Assembly (NCBI RefSeq): GCF_016785085.1
Contig: NZ_JAENHO010000017.1
Coordinates: 1 to 64,000, forward strand
DNA: 64,000 nt
Direction: 5' to 3'
Source of the DNA: Paractinoplanes lichenicola
Lineage (GTDB): Bacteria; Actinomycetota; Actinomycetes; Mycobacteriales; Micromonosporaceae
Part shown: positions 44,488 through 52,157 of the stretch, piece after piece
Numbering within the stretch: position 1 is the stretch's first letter
Layout: each line of letters starts with the position of its first letter
Translations under genes and position numbers: made by a program
Notes under the pieces: generated by a model
Told to the model about the DNA's origin: nothing
Databases searched by the model: none
Seen by the model: the letters and a program-made list of their open reading frames with translations, nothing else

Positions 44488-44522
44488 GCGCGCAAGCTGA
44501 ATACTTCGAAACACCAAGGTTA

Positions 44523-44528
44523 TAGGGT
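44523..44528 (+). promoter_or_regulatory. -10 box TAGGGT for the cyclodeaminase-like/lyase operon (leaderless)
   Basis: TAGGGT ends 7 bases before ATG 44536, in the AT-rich 48-base gap between the divergent RpiR and cyclodeaminase genes. No ribosome site is visible. Confidence 0.5.
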
Positions 44529-44535
44529 GCATTAC

Positions 44536-45558
44536 ATGATTCACACGGGAGCGGCGCTTTGGATCCGGTTTCTCAACGGCGCCGACATCGACGCCCTGGC
44601 CATCACGCCGGCCGACGTGATCGCGGCGGTGGAGAACGTCGTCGCTGCTCACGGTCGCGGTGAGACCGTTTTCGAGCCCCGTACGCACCTGGTGCCCAAC
44701 AATGGCGGGGTCGGCCACTTCAACGTGCTGCGCGGGCATGTCGACACGCTCGGCGAGCGCGGGCTGAGCGGGGTGAAGGTGGTCGGCGACTTCGTGCCGA
44801 ACTACCAGAAGGGGCTGCCGAGCGAGCTCGCGCTGATGAACGTGTACGACCCGACCACCGGCGTCCCGCTCTCGATCATGGATGCCACGTGGATCACCGA
44901 GGTGCGTACGGGGGCCATGACCGCGGTCGGCGCGAAGCATCTGGCCCGGCCCGACTCGAAGGTTCTCGGCCATGTGGGCGCGCGGGGCACGGCGTTCGCC
45001 AACGTCACGATGCTCGACAGCCTGTTCCCGCTCGAGGAGATCCGGGTGACGAGCCGCCGCGCCGAGTCGCGCGAGGCCTTCGCCGAGCAGTTGCGCGCAG
45101 TTACGAGCACTCCCGTGCGCGCGGTGGCCACCGCCGACGAGGCGTTCGACGGCGCCGACATCCTGGTCGAGGCGTCCCGCCTGGAAAAGCCGACCCCACT
45201 GCTGCGTACGGCGGCGGTCAAGCCGGGCGCGTTCGTCGTCCCCTACGGCACCGTCAGCGCGGTGGAGCTCGACCTGCTCGACGTGATGGACAAGGTGGTC
45301 GTCGACGACTGGCGCGAGTCACAGTCCGGCCGGTTCGGAGCGTTGCGCGCACATGTGGACACCGGACGGCTGAGCGAACAGACGCTTTACGCGCAGATCG
45401 GCGAGATCGTGAGCGGCCAGAAGCCAGGCCGTGAACGCGACGACGAACGCATCCTGTTCTGGCACCGCGGCCTGTCGATCCTCGACGTGGCCCTGGCCCA
45501 CCTCATCCTGACCCGCGCCTCCGAGGCCGACGCGGGCACGATGCTGCGCTACCGATGA
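44536..45558 (+). CDS. ornithine cyclodeaminase/mu-crystallin family protein
   Basis: This 340-aa protein has the family core: MDATWITEVRTGAMTAVGAKHLARPDSK followed by an NAD-binding LGHVGARGTAFANVTMLD in place of the usual GxGxQA. A DDWRESQSGRFGALR segment near the C-terminus corresponds to the catalytic Asp region. Members reduce imines or deaminate amino acids with NAD(P). It is translationally coupled (ATGA) to the lyase-fold protein, so the two should act on the same compound. It also faces an RpiR regulator. Substrate unknown. Confidence 0.88.
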   Translation: MIHTGAALWIRFLNGADIDALAITPADVIAAVENVVAAHGRGETVFEPRTHLVPNNGGVGHFNVLRGHVDTLGERGLSGVKVVGDFVPNYQKGLPSELALMNVYDPTTGVPLSIMDATWITEVRTGAMTAVGAKHLARPDSKVLGHVGARGTAFANVTMLDSLFPLEEIRVTSRRAESREAFAEQLRAVTSTPVRAVATADEAFDGADILVEASRLEKPTPLLRTAAVKPGAFVVPYGTVSAVELDLLDVMDKVVVDDWRESQSGRFGALRAHVDTGRLSEQTLYAQIGEIVSGQKPGRERDDERILFWHRGLSILDVALAHLILTRASEADAGTMLRYR

Positions 45559-47300
45559 CCCCGGCCCTGCCCGTACGCACCATCGAGCACCCGGCCGACC
45601 TCAACCGCGCAGTAATCGCCGAGGTGGCCCGCGGACGTTGTCGCATAGTGCTCGCTCCGGCGCTCCTGGACGCCCTGGCCGCCGGCCGCCGCGCAACATT
45701 GCACGACCTGGAAGGCAAGACCGTGTACGGCGTGAACACCGGCATGGGCGCCCTTGCCGGCCTGCGGCTGGACCCGGACGCCCAGGCCCGCCACCAGGAC
45801 ACGCTCATGACCGGACGTTCGGTCGGTTCCGCTCCCTGGCTGCGCCCCGAACAGGCTCGCGCACTACTCGCCGCCCGCCTGCGCACATTCCTGCATCCGG
45901 CCGCCGGTGTGTCACCGTCGCTGTGCCAGGCCCTGATCGACCTGCTCGACAGCGACGTCATCCCCGCGATCCCGGCCCGCGGCAACGGCGCAGCCGGCGA
46001 AATCATCCCCCTGGCCCACGCGGGCGCGGTCCTCAACGGCACCGGCCAGGTCACGAACACCATCGGACAAGACGCGACCGTCATCGACGCGGCGACCGCC
46101 CTCGCAAAGGCCGGCCTCGCGCCCCGCCCGTTCGGCCCCAAGGAGGGCATCGCGTTCCTGGAGGGCGTGCCCGGGTTGACCGGCTTGGCGGTGCTCGCCG
46201 CCGAAGCCACCCGTTCGCTCACCGACCAAGTCATCCTGGCCACGGCGGCCTCGCACGAAGTCATCCACGCCAGCCACGACCCTCTGCACGCAGCACTCGC
46301 CGACAGCGACGAACTACGCGCAGTCCTCGACAAAATACGCAACCTGCGCGCCAAGATAAACGACCCGCGCAGCCAGGCGAGCGCCCCACGCAACCTGAGC
46401 GAACCGCGCAGCCAAGCGACCGACGCGCACAACCTGAGCGAACCGCACAGCCAAGTGAGCGACGCGCACAACCTGAGCGAACCACGCAGCCAAGCGACCG
46501 ACGCGCACAACCTGAGCGAACCGCACAGCCAAGTGAGCGACCCGCCCGACCTGAGCGAACCGCCAAGCCGAACGAGCAGCCCGCGCGAGTTCGCGAGCGA
46601 GCCGCACGGCGAGGTGAGCGAACCACGCACAGTATTGAGCGAGTCGCGCGCGAATATAGTCGGGGCCCTGCAGGCGCCTGTGTCGTTCCGGGTTACTGCG
46701 CCGGCTCTGGCCGTTGCCTTGCGGGCCGTTGATGGGCTTGAGGCGGCTGTTGATCGTGCGCTTGAGGCGGTCACCGACTCTCCCGCGCATCTCGAGGGCG
46801 AGTTCGTGGGCACATTCGGGTTTGCTGGGACTGACCTTGTTGCGGCAGTGTCGGCGTTGACCACCGCGTTGGTGCATCTGGCCGAGCTGGGCACCGCCCG
46901 GCTGCACCGGCTGCTCGATGCGAACCTGACCGGACTCAACCGGCAGCTTTCCGAATCCCCGGGGCTGCACGCGGGCATGGCAACCGTGCATAAACGCGCA
47001 GTCGGCGTCACTCATCGACTGCGGCGGTTCGCGGTCCCCGCGCTCAGCGGCGCGATCGAGACGTCGCTCGGGCAGGAGGATGTGCAGAGCTTCGGCTTCG
47101 AGGCCGCGGAATGCCTCGACGAGGTGATCACCGGGCTGCGCGAGGTGCTCGCTTGTGAGCTGTTGGCGGTCGTTCAGGCGGGCCGGCTCGGCGGGCCGGT
47201 GACGCTGCCCGAGTTCGACGCCCTGCTGCCGCCGGGCACAGCCGACCGGCCCTGGGGGCGAGACATCGACACGATCGTCGGCAGGCTGGCCGAACGCTAG
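45555..47300 (+). CDS. HAL/PAL ammonia-lyase-fold protein without MIO triad, with repeat insertion
   Basis: This 581-aa protein has the ammonia-lyase fold: VYGVNTGMG with Tyr58, a lyase-like core helix pattern and a QEDVQSFG segment near residues 512-519. The MIO cofactor loop, normally G-A-S-G-D, reads G-N-G-A-A-G-E at 143-149, so the Ser of Ala-Ser-Gly is Ala and MIO cannot form in the usual way. Residues about 270-362 are an insertion of 13-residue repeats, just before the segment that matches the conserved QDxYSLR region. It is coupled to the cyclodeaminase-like gene and converges with a LacI gene. It may be a lyase of a different mechanism or a non-catalytic relative. Confidence 0.82.
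   Translation: MTPALPVRTIEHPADLNRAVIAEVARGRCRIVLAPALLDALAAGRRATLHDLEGKTVYGVNTGMGALAGLRLDPDAQARHQDTLMTGRSVGSAPWLRPEQARALLAARLRTFLHPAAGVSPSLCQALIDLLDSDVIPAIPARGNGAAGEIIPLAHAGAVLNGTGQVTNTIGQDATVIDAATALAKAGLAPRPFGPKEGIAFLEGVPGLTGLAVLAAEATRSLTDQVILATAASHEVIHASHDPLHAALADSDELRAVLDKIRNLRAKINDPRSQASAPRNLSEPRSQATDAHNLSEPHSQVSDAHNLSEPRSQATDAHNLSEPHSQVSDPPDLSEPPSRTSSPREFASEPHGEVSEPRTVLSESRANIVGALQAPVSFRVTAPALAVALRAVDGLEAAVDRALEAVTDSPAHLEGEFVGTFGFAGTDLVAAVSALTTALVHLAELGTARLHRLLDANLTGLNRQLSESPGLHAGMATVHKRAVGVTHRLRRFAVPALSGAIETSLGQEDVQSFGFEAAECLDEVITGLREVLACELLAVVQAGRLGGPVTLPEFDALLPPGTADRPWGRDIDTIVGRLAER
46362..46640. repeat. 39-bp in-frame tandem repeat in the lyase-fold gene
   Basis: Five well-conserved 39-base units (46362-46556) encode the 13-mer E-P-R/H-S-Q-A/V-T/S-D-A-H-N-L-S. 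Two degenerate units follow to about 46640. Alternating EPRSQATDAHNLS and EPHSQVSDAHNLS forms imply duplication of pairs. The frame stays open throughout. Confidence 0.93.
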
Positions 47301-48277
47301 ATCGCGCAGGTGGAACCGCGAACGATCAGTTCCGGCCGGAACAGCGGCACTCCCCCGGGCGTCTCCAGCTGGTTGATCGCCGCCTCGACGATGGCGTCCT
47401 CGTCCCAGGCCATCGTGGTCAGGCCCGGCTCGACCAGGACGGCGAGCTGGTGGTCGTCGTAGCCGATGACGGACAGATCCTCGGGGATGCGCAGGCCCTC
47501 GTCGCGGGCGGCCCGGTAGACGGCGAACGCCAGCGAGTCGCTGAGGCAGAACACGCCGGTCGGGCGGCCCGAGCCGGCCAGCAGGTCGGCCACGATCTCG
47601 ACGGCCTCGCTGGTAGCGGCGGGGGCCGAGATGGCGACCAGGTCGACGCCGAGCGCCTCGGCGATCTCGGGCGCGAGCAGCTGGGCCGGGCGGCCGGGCG
47701 TCGACGGCAGCGCGGGCGCGAGCAGCCCGATGCGCCGATGACCCAGCTCGACCAGGTGGGCGAGGGCCGTGCGGACCCCGTACGCGTTGTCGAACAGCAC
47801 GCTGCCCGAGCCGGGCCGGGCGGTCAGCGCATCCCCGATGGACACGACCGTGACCTCGGCGCCGAGCAGTCGCCAGTAGGCCGCGGTGGGGTCGACCGGC
47901 GAGACGAGCGCGCCATCCACGCGCTGGGCGACGAACTGCTCGACGATGCGGCGCTCGAGCTCCGGGTCGGCGTCCGCGTCCGCGATCGTGGCGAACCGCC
48001 CCTTGCCGCGCAGGGCCCGGGTGAGCAGCACCGAAAAGTCCTGCTGCCAGAGATCGCGCAGCGAGCCGGAGACCCCGATCCACCCCGTACGCCCACTGGC
48101 CAGCGCCCGCGCGATCGGGTCGACGGTGTAGCCCATCTCGTCGGCGAGCTGCCGAACGCGGTCGATGGTGGCCGGTGAGCCCCGGATGCCGCGCAACGCG
48201 TACGAGGTCGCGGCCAGCGAGAGCCCCGCGGCGGTGGCAAGATCCTGCAGGGTCCGCCGCCCCTGCTGCCGTGACAT
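47297..48277 (-). CDS. LacI-family transcriptional regulator
   Basis: This 326-aa protein has a LacI helix-turn-helix (TLQDLATAAGLSLAATSYALRGIRGSPATIDRVRQLADEMGY, residues 9-50) and a periplasmic-binding-like effector domain with VIGYDDHQLAVLVEPGLTTMAWD. Its likely target is nearby: two palindromes of LacI type lie at 50680-50715. ATG 48277 is supported by a leaderless -10 box. Its stop overlaps that of the lyase-fold gene. Confidence 0.9.
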   Translation of the reverse strand: MSRQQGRRTLQDLATAAGLSLAATSYALRGIRGSPATIDRVRQLADEMGYTVDPIARALASGRTGWIGVSGSLRDLWQQDFSVLLTRALRGKGRFATIADADADPELERRIVEQFVAQRVDGALVSPVDPTAAYWRLLGAEVTVVSIGDALTARPGSGSVLFDNAYGVRTALAHLVELGHRRIGLLAPALPSTPGRPAQLLAPEIAEALGVDLVAISAPAATSEAVEIVADLLAGSGRPTGVFCLSDSLAFAVYRAARDEGLRIPEDLSVIGYDDHQLAVLVEPGLTTMAWDEDAIVEAAINQLETPGGVPLFRPELIVRGSTCAI

Positions 48278-48283
48278 CGGCCG

Positions 48284-48289
48284 AATGTA
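48284..48289 (-). promoter_or_regulatory. -10 box TACATT for the LacI gene (leaderless)
   Basis: TACATT on the minus strand ends 6 bases before ATG 48277. There is no ribosome site. Confidence 0.5.
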
Positions 48290-48363
48290 ACACTGCCCTT
48301 CCGCCTCCACGGCCCCGCCGCCGCTGAGGATGGCGGCGGACCGGCCGCGCCCCACGACCGGCG

Positions 48364-48472
48364 GCGCCCCACAACCCGCACCCCGCGCACGCCCGACCGG
48401 CCCTTGGGTCACGTCGGCTCGGTTGAGGGCGGCCGCGCGCCCCATAACCGCACCCCGCGCACGCCGGACCGG
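48364..48472. repeat. imperfect 36-37 bp direct repeat
   Basis: 48364-48400 and 48437-48472 are nearly identical, sharing CACCCCGCGCACGCC and the flanking GCGCCCCA and GACCGG. They sit in the 239-base gap between the LacI and TetR genes, which otherwise holds no gene I can support. They may be regulatory, or remnants of a duplication. Confidence 0.75.
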
Positions 48473-48516
48473 TTGGGCGCCACGATCCGCGCGGGGCGCT
48501 CCGCCGAGCAGGTAGA

Positions 48517-49266
48517 TCAACCGGGCGGGAGATTTGGGTTCTCTCTTGGCGAGGTAGTGGTGATGCCGTCGAGAATGGTTGTCAGGTTGTGGTGGAACGT
48601 CTCGGCGGCGTCGAGGTGGGCGCCGTCGTGGACGAGGCGGGACACGGTGGGGTAGCGGCCCGTTTCGAGCATGCGGGTCAGGTAGGGGCCGAGGGCGCTT
48701 TGCCACTCGGACTCGTCGGTGCCGGTGGCTCGGGCGACCTGCCGCTCGGTGATCTCGGCGCGCAGTGCCCCGACCAGGAACGCGTTCAGGACGCCCAGGG
48801 CCCGCTGCAGTGCGTCCACGTCGTGCAGGCCGGGGGCCTGGCTGAGGGCGGCCGCGGTCGACTCCCCCACGGCGAGCGCGTGCGGACCCAGGTGGGGGCG
48901 GGCGCCGAGCAGGTCGGCGAACCATTCATGGTCGAGCGCGGCCGCACGGGTGCGGTGCACGACGGCCAGCACGGCGGCCCGCCACTCTGACTGCGGGGCA
49001 GCCTCGGCGATCTCGGCGTACACGGCATCGACCATCAAATCGAGCAGTTCCGAGCGGTTGGTCACGTAGTCGTACAGGCGCATCGGCCCGACGCCGAGCT
49101 CCTTGGCGATCTTGCGGATGGACAGGCCGTCGAGGCCCTGCGAGTCGGCCAGGTGGACGGCCGTGGCGGCGATCTTCGCGCGGCTCAGGGGGACCGGCGC
49201 CGCGCGTGGCTGGGGTTCGGGGCGTTCCCAGACGGGCGAAGGCGCGCTACCGTACGGCGTATCCAT
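48517..49266 (-). CDS. TetR-family regulator with C-terminal TetR_C domain
   Basis: This 249-aa protein has a proline-rich start to about residue 27 and a helix-turn-helix (KIAATAVHLADSQGLDGLSIRKIAKELGVGPMRLYDYVTNRSELLDLM). Its helical ligand domain is of the kind found in TetR regulators of tetracycline or hydrophobic-drug genes. It is divergent, by 30 bases, from an FAD monooxygenase of TetX-like type, which it should control. Confidence 0.88.
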   Translation of the reverse strand: MDTPYGSAPSPVWERPEPQPRAAPVPLSRAKIAATAVHLADSQGLDGLSIRKIAKELGVGPMRLYDYVTNRSELLDLMVDAVYAEIAEAAPQSEWRAAVLAVVHRTRAAALDHEWFADLLGARPHLGPHALAVGESTAAALSQAPGLHDVDALQRALGVLNAFLVGALRAEITERQVARATGTDESEWQSALGPYLTRMLETGRYPTVSRLVHDGAHLDAAETFHHNLTTILDGITTTSPRENPNLPPG

Positions 49267-49273
49267 GAGGTAC

Positions 49274-49279
49274 AGCGTA
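49274..49279 (-). promoter_or_regulatory. -10 box TACGCT for the TetR gene (leaderless)
   Basis: TACGCT on the minus strand ends 7 bases before ATG 49266. The gap to the divergent monooxygenase also holds two CGTACGG words (49251-49257 and 49276-49282) that could be operator halves. Confidence 0.4.
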
Positions 49280-49296
49280 CGGCAAGGAACTCGACT

Positions 49297-50391
49297 ATGC
49301 GTATCGCGATCGCCGGTGGTGGTCTCGGCGGCCTGACCTTGGCCCGGATCCTGCGGCGGCATGACATCGACGCGGTGGTGTACGAGCGCGAGGCCGACCG
49401 GTTCGCGCGCACCCAGGGCGGCTTGCTCGACCTGCACCCGGAGTCGGGCCAGCACGCCCTCGAAAAGGCCGGGCTCACCGATCGGTTCCGGGCCGAGGCG
49501 CGACCCGAGGGCGAGGAGCACCGCATCCTCGACCCCGCCGGGCGCATCCTCGTGCACCATCGGCCCGAGCCCGGCGACTTCTCCGGGCGGCCCGAGATCG
49601 ACCGCGGCGTATTGCGCGACATCCTGCTCGACTCGCTCCCCGGCAACGCGGTGGCCTGGCGGCACCGGATCGTCGAGGCGACGCCCCGGCTCGGCGGCGG
49701 TTTCCGATTGACGTTCGACGACGGCCGCGGCGCGGACTGCGACGTCCTCGTCGGCGCCGACGGGGCCCGCTCGGTCGTCCGGCCGCTGCTGACCGACGCA
49801 CCCCTGTCCGCCGTGGCCGTCCTGGCCGAGCTGACCGCCCACGACGCCGACCGGCGCCATCCGGAGCTGGCCGCTCTGGTCGGTCCCGGCAACCTGTGGT
49901 GCGTCGGCGCGAACCGGATTCTGGCCGCGCAACACCAGGGCAGCGGCGACCTCCGGGTCGGCGTCACTCTGCGCGCCGACGAACGCCATCTGCACAGTTA
50001 CGGCAGCAAACGCGCACTGCTCGAGCAGTTCGACGGGTGGGCTCCCGGCCTCACCGCGCTCATCGAGGCCGCCGACGGGCCCCCGGTCGTACGGCGAATC
50101 GAGGCGATGCCCGCCGGCACACGCTGGGCCCACCGGCCCGGCCTGACCCTCGTCGGCGACGCCGCGCACCTCATGCCGCCGGTCGGCGAGGGCGCCAACC
50201 AGGCCATGCTCGACGGGGCCGAGCTGGCCGCCGCGTTCGCCACCGACCCCGGTTCGGCCATCAAGACGTACGAGGAAGCGATGTTCGCCCGCATCGGCCC
50301 GATCGCCGCCATGTCCGCACGAGTCCAGGCGATGATGCTCTCCCCCACCGCGGCCGACGAGATCGTCCACTTCTTCGCACCGACGAGGTAG
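49297..50391 (+). CDS. TetX-like FAD-dependent monooxygenase
   Basis: This 364-aa group A flavin monooxygenase has GGGLGG at residues 7-12, LVGADGARSVVR (the DG motif that binds FAD and NADPH), and GDAAHLMPPVGEGANQAMLDG (the GD motif). It is closest in pattern to TetX and related single-component hydroxylases. AAGGAAC precedes ATG 49297. A divergent TetR gene suggests substrate induction. The TetX link is a resemblance; antibiotic modification is not shown. Confidence 0.88.
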   Translation: MRIAIAGGGLGGLTLARILRRHDIDAVVYEREADRFARTQGGLLDLHPESGQHALEKAGLTDRFRAEARPEGEEHRILDPAGRILVHHRPEPGDFSGRPEIDRGVLRDILLDSLPGNAVAWRHRIVEATPRLGGGFRLTFDDGRGADCDVLVGADGARSVVRPLLTDAPLSAVAVLAELTAHDADRRHPELAALVGPGNLWCVGANRILAAQHQGSGDLRVGVTLRADERHLHSYGSKRALLEQFDGWAPGLTALIEAADGPPVVRRIEAMPAGTRWAHRPGLTLVGDAAHLMPPVGEGANQAMLDGAELAAAFATDPGSAIKTYEEAMFARIGPIAAMSARVQAMMLSPTAADEIVHFFAPTR

Positions 50392-50399
50392 AAGACCGG

Positions 50400-50595
50400 A
50401 GCCGGGGCTGGGGCTGGGGCTGGGGGTGGGCTGGGCCGGGGCCGGGGCCGGGGCCGGGCTGGGGCTGGGGTTGGGCTGGGGCTGGGGGTGGGCTGGGGCC
50501 GGGGCTCGGACGGGGCTGGGACGGGGCTAGGGCCGGGGCTGGGGCTAGGACTGGGGCCGGGGCCCGGGTCTGGGGCGGGGGCAGGGGCGGGGGCG
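50400..50595. repeat. G-rich low-complexity tract (GGGGCT/GGGGCC hexamers)
   Basis: About 195 bases of imperfect hexamer repeats, nearly all G, C and T on the plus strand, follow the monooxygenase stop. The 13-mer GGCTGGGGCCGGG seen in the 1-144 array also occurs here (from 50491). Many GGGG runs make quadruplex or R-loop formation plausible. No gene is supported in 50392-50736; a minus-strand frame across it is compositional only. Confidence 0.85.
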
Positions 50596-50679
50596 GAAAC
50601 CCGAGGCCAGTCCGGGCCAGGGCCGGGAGCCGGAGTCACGTAATTCCGGTGCCTGAGAACACATTGCCTTTTCGACAGG

Positions 50680-50715
50680 GAAGCGCTTCACTTCTCATGT
50701 GAGTGAAGCGCTTCA
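50680..50715. promoter_or_regulatory. two LacI-type operators
   Basis: GAAGCGCTTC (50680-50689) and TGAAGCGCTTCA (50704-50715) are perfect palindromes with the central CG typical of LacI/GalR sites. Their centres are 25 bases apart, 22-57 bases before the amidohydrolase start. The LacI regulator encoded at 47297-48277 is the obvious candidate, though unproven. Confidence 0.7.
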
Positions 50716-50736
50716 CCCACCTGACGAGGAGACACG

Positions 50737-51615
50737 ATGCTGATCGACTGCCATCAGCACCTGTGGCCCGCCCGGCTGGTTGAGGCGCTGCGCCGCCGTC
50801 AGGCGTTTCCGTTCATGCGGGGCTGGACGTTGCATCTGCCGGGCGAGAACCCGTACGAGGTCGATCCGCTCGCGCACGACGTCGAGCATCGCCGCACCAG
50901 CGAGCGCGCCGACCGCGTCCTGGTCTCGCTCTCCAGCCCGCTCGGCATCGAGCACCTGCCCGCCCACGACGGCGCCGAGCTGATCGGCATCTGGCACGAA
51001 AGCGCGCTCGAACTGGGCGGCCCCTTCCACGTCTGGGCCGCCGCCGGGGTGACCGAGCCCGACCCGGACGGGCTGGCCAAGGTCCTCCGCGAGGAGCGCG
51101 TCGCCGGCCTGCAACTCCCCGCCACCGCTCTCGCCGACCCGCAGGGCATCGAGCACGTCGGCCCGCTGCTCGACGAGGCGCGCAAAGCGAACAAGCCCGT
51201 GCTCGTGCACCCCGGCCCCGCACCGGCGTGCGATCCGGGCCTGCCCGCGTGGTGGCCGGCCCTGGTGCCGTACGTGTCGCAAATGCACCAGGCCTGGCTC
51301 GCGTGGCACGTGGCCGGTCTACCCGACGTGCGCATCGGTTTCGTCGCGCTGGCCGGGCTGGCCCCGCTGCACCATGAGCGCCTGACCGCGCGCGGGGGCC
51401 GGCTGGGCGCGCTCAACGCCAACGTCTTCTACGAGACCTCCTCGTACGGCACCCGGGCCATCGACGCCCTGGTCCGCGTGGTCGGCGTCGACCCGATCGT
51501 CTCCGGCTCGGACCGCCCGTACGCGGAGGCCACCGACCCGAATCTGGGCGCGGCCTTCACGCACGCCCTGTTCACCGCCAACCCGCATCACTTCCTGACA
51601 GGAGAAGCGCGATGA
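50737..51615 (+). CDS. amidohydrolase-family (TIM-barrel) metal-dependent hydrolase
   Basis: This 292-aa protein has the metal H-x-H at its start (DCHQHLWP, residues 4-9). Other His sites are in PVLVHPGPAP and the barrel strands, and the metal Asp is likely in GSDRPYAEA. It is of the Amidohydro_2 group, which hydrolyse lactones or decarboxylate. GAGGAG precedes ATG 50737. Two LacI-type palindromes lie upstream and the thiol-dioxygenase gene overlaps its stop (ATGA). Substrate unknown. Confidence 0.88.
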   Translation: MLIDCHQHLWPARLVEALRRRQAFPFMRGWTLHLPGENPYEVDPLAHDVEHRRTSERADRVLVSLSSPLGIEHLPAHDGAELIGIWHESALELGGPFHVWAAAGVTEPDPDGLAKVLREERVAGLQLPATALADPQGIEHVGPLLDEARKANKPVLVHPGPAPACDPGLPAWWPALVPYVSQMHQAWLAWHVAGLPDVRIGFVALAGLAPLHHERLTARGGRLGALNANVFYETSSYGTRAIDALVRVVGVDPIVSGSDRPYAEATDPNLGAAFTHALFTANPHHFLTGEAR

Positions 51616-52142
51616 CTGTTCTGCCGGCCCTGACCGGTAGGGTCACCGAAGCCGGACAGGTTCACGGACCCGGTCGGGTTCTCGATCTGCAAGAGCTCAA
51701 AAGCTGGGTGGCCGAGCTGGCCGCCCAGCCGCAGATGTGGGAGCACCTGGTCAAGCACGACACGGGCAGCCGGCATTACGCGTCGCTCTACCGCGACAGC
51801 GACGTGGACGTCTGGGTGCTCTGCTGGAACGTCGCCGACGACACCGGCTGGCACGACCACGACACGAGCTCGGGCGCGGTCGCCGTGACCCGGGGCGCGG
51901 TCACTGAGGCCACCCCGCGGATGGGCGGCGAGCCGGTGACCCGGGTCGTGGAGGCGGGGCGGGCGTTCGCGTTCGGGCCCGACCACATCCACCGGATGGG
52001 CGGCGCGGTCGACGGCTCGGTGTCCATTCATGCGTATTCGCCGCCGCTGTGGCGTATGGGCCAATATTCGATCAGCCCGGCCGGCGTCCTGCGGCGCCGG
52101 GCAGTCAGTTACGCGGACGAGCTGAGGCCCATCGACGGGTAG
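51612..52142 (+). CDS. cysteine dioxygenase-type cupin (thiol dioxygenase)
   Basis: This 176-aa cupin has the 3-His iron site His81 and His83 (GWHDHDTSSG) plus His127 (DHIHRM). It also has the S-x-H-x-Y triad Ser138-His140-Tyr142 (SIHAYSP) diagnostic of cysteine/3-mercaptopropionate dioxygenases. It adds O2 to a thiol to give a sulfinate. It is the second gene of an operon with the amidohydrolase and converges with the lyase-fold gene. This implies that a sulfur compound is handled at this locus (inference). Confidence 0.9.
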   Translation: MTVLPALTGRVTEAGQVHGPGRVLDLQELKSWVAELAAQPQMWEHLVKHDTGSRHYASLYRDSDVDVWVLCWNVADDTGWHDHDTSSGAVAVTRGAVTEATPRMGGEPVTRVVEAGRAFAFGPDHIHRMGGAVDGSVSIHAYSPPLWRMGQYSISPAGVLRRRAVSYADELRPIDG

Positions 52143-52157
52143 GCGGCGGCCCGGCGC

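Noticed and set aside
49297..50391. Calling the TetX-like gene a tetracycline resistance gene
   Set aside because: The FAD monooxygenase family is broad. Motifs show only the cofactor sites, so the substrate cannot be assigned.
49998..50639. 213-codon minus-strand frame with Pro/Ala/Ser repeats across the G-rich tract
   Set aside because: The repeats come from the simple DNA repeat, and the rest is antisense to the FAD monooxygenase; no start signal is present.
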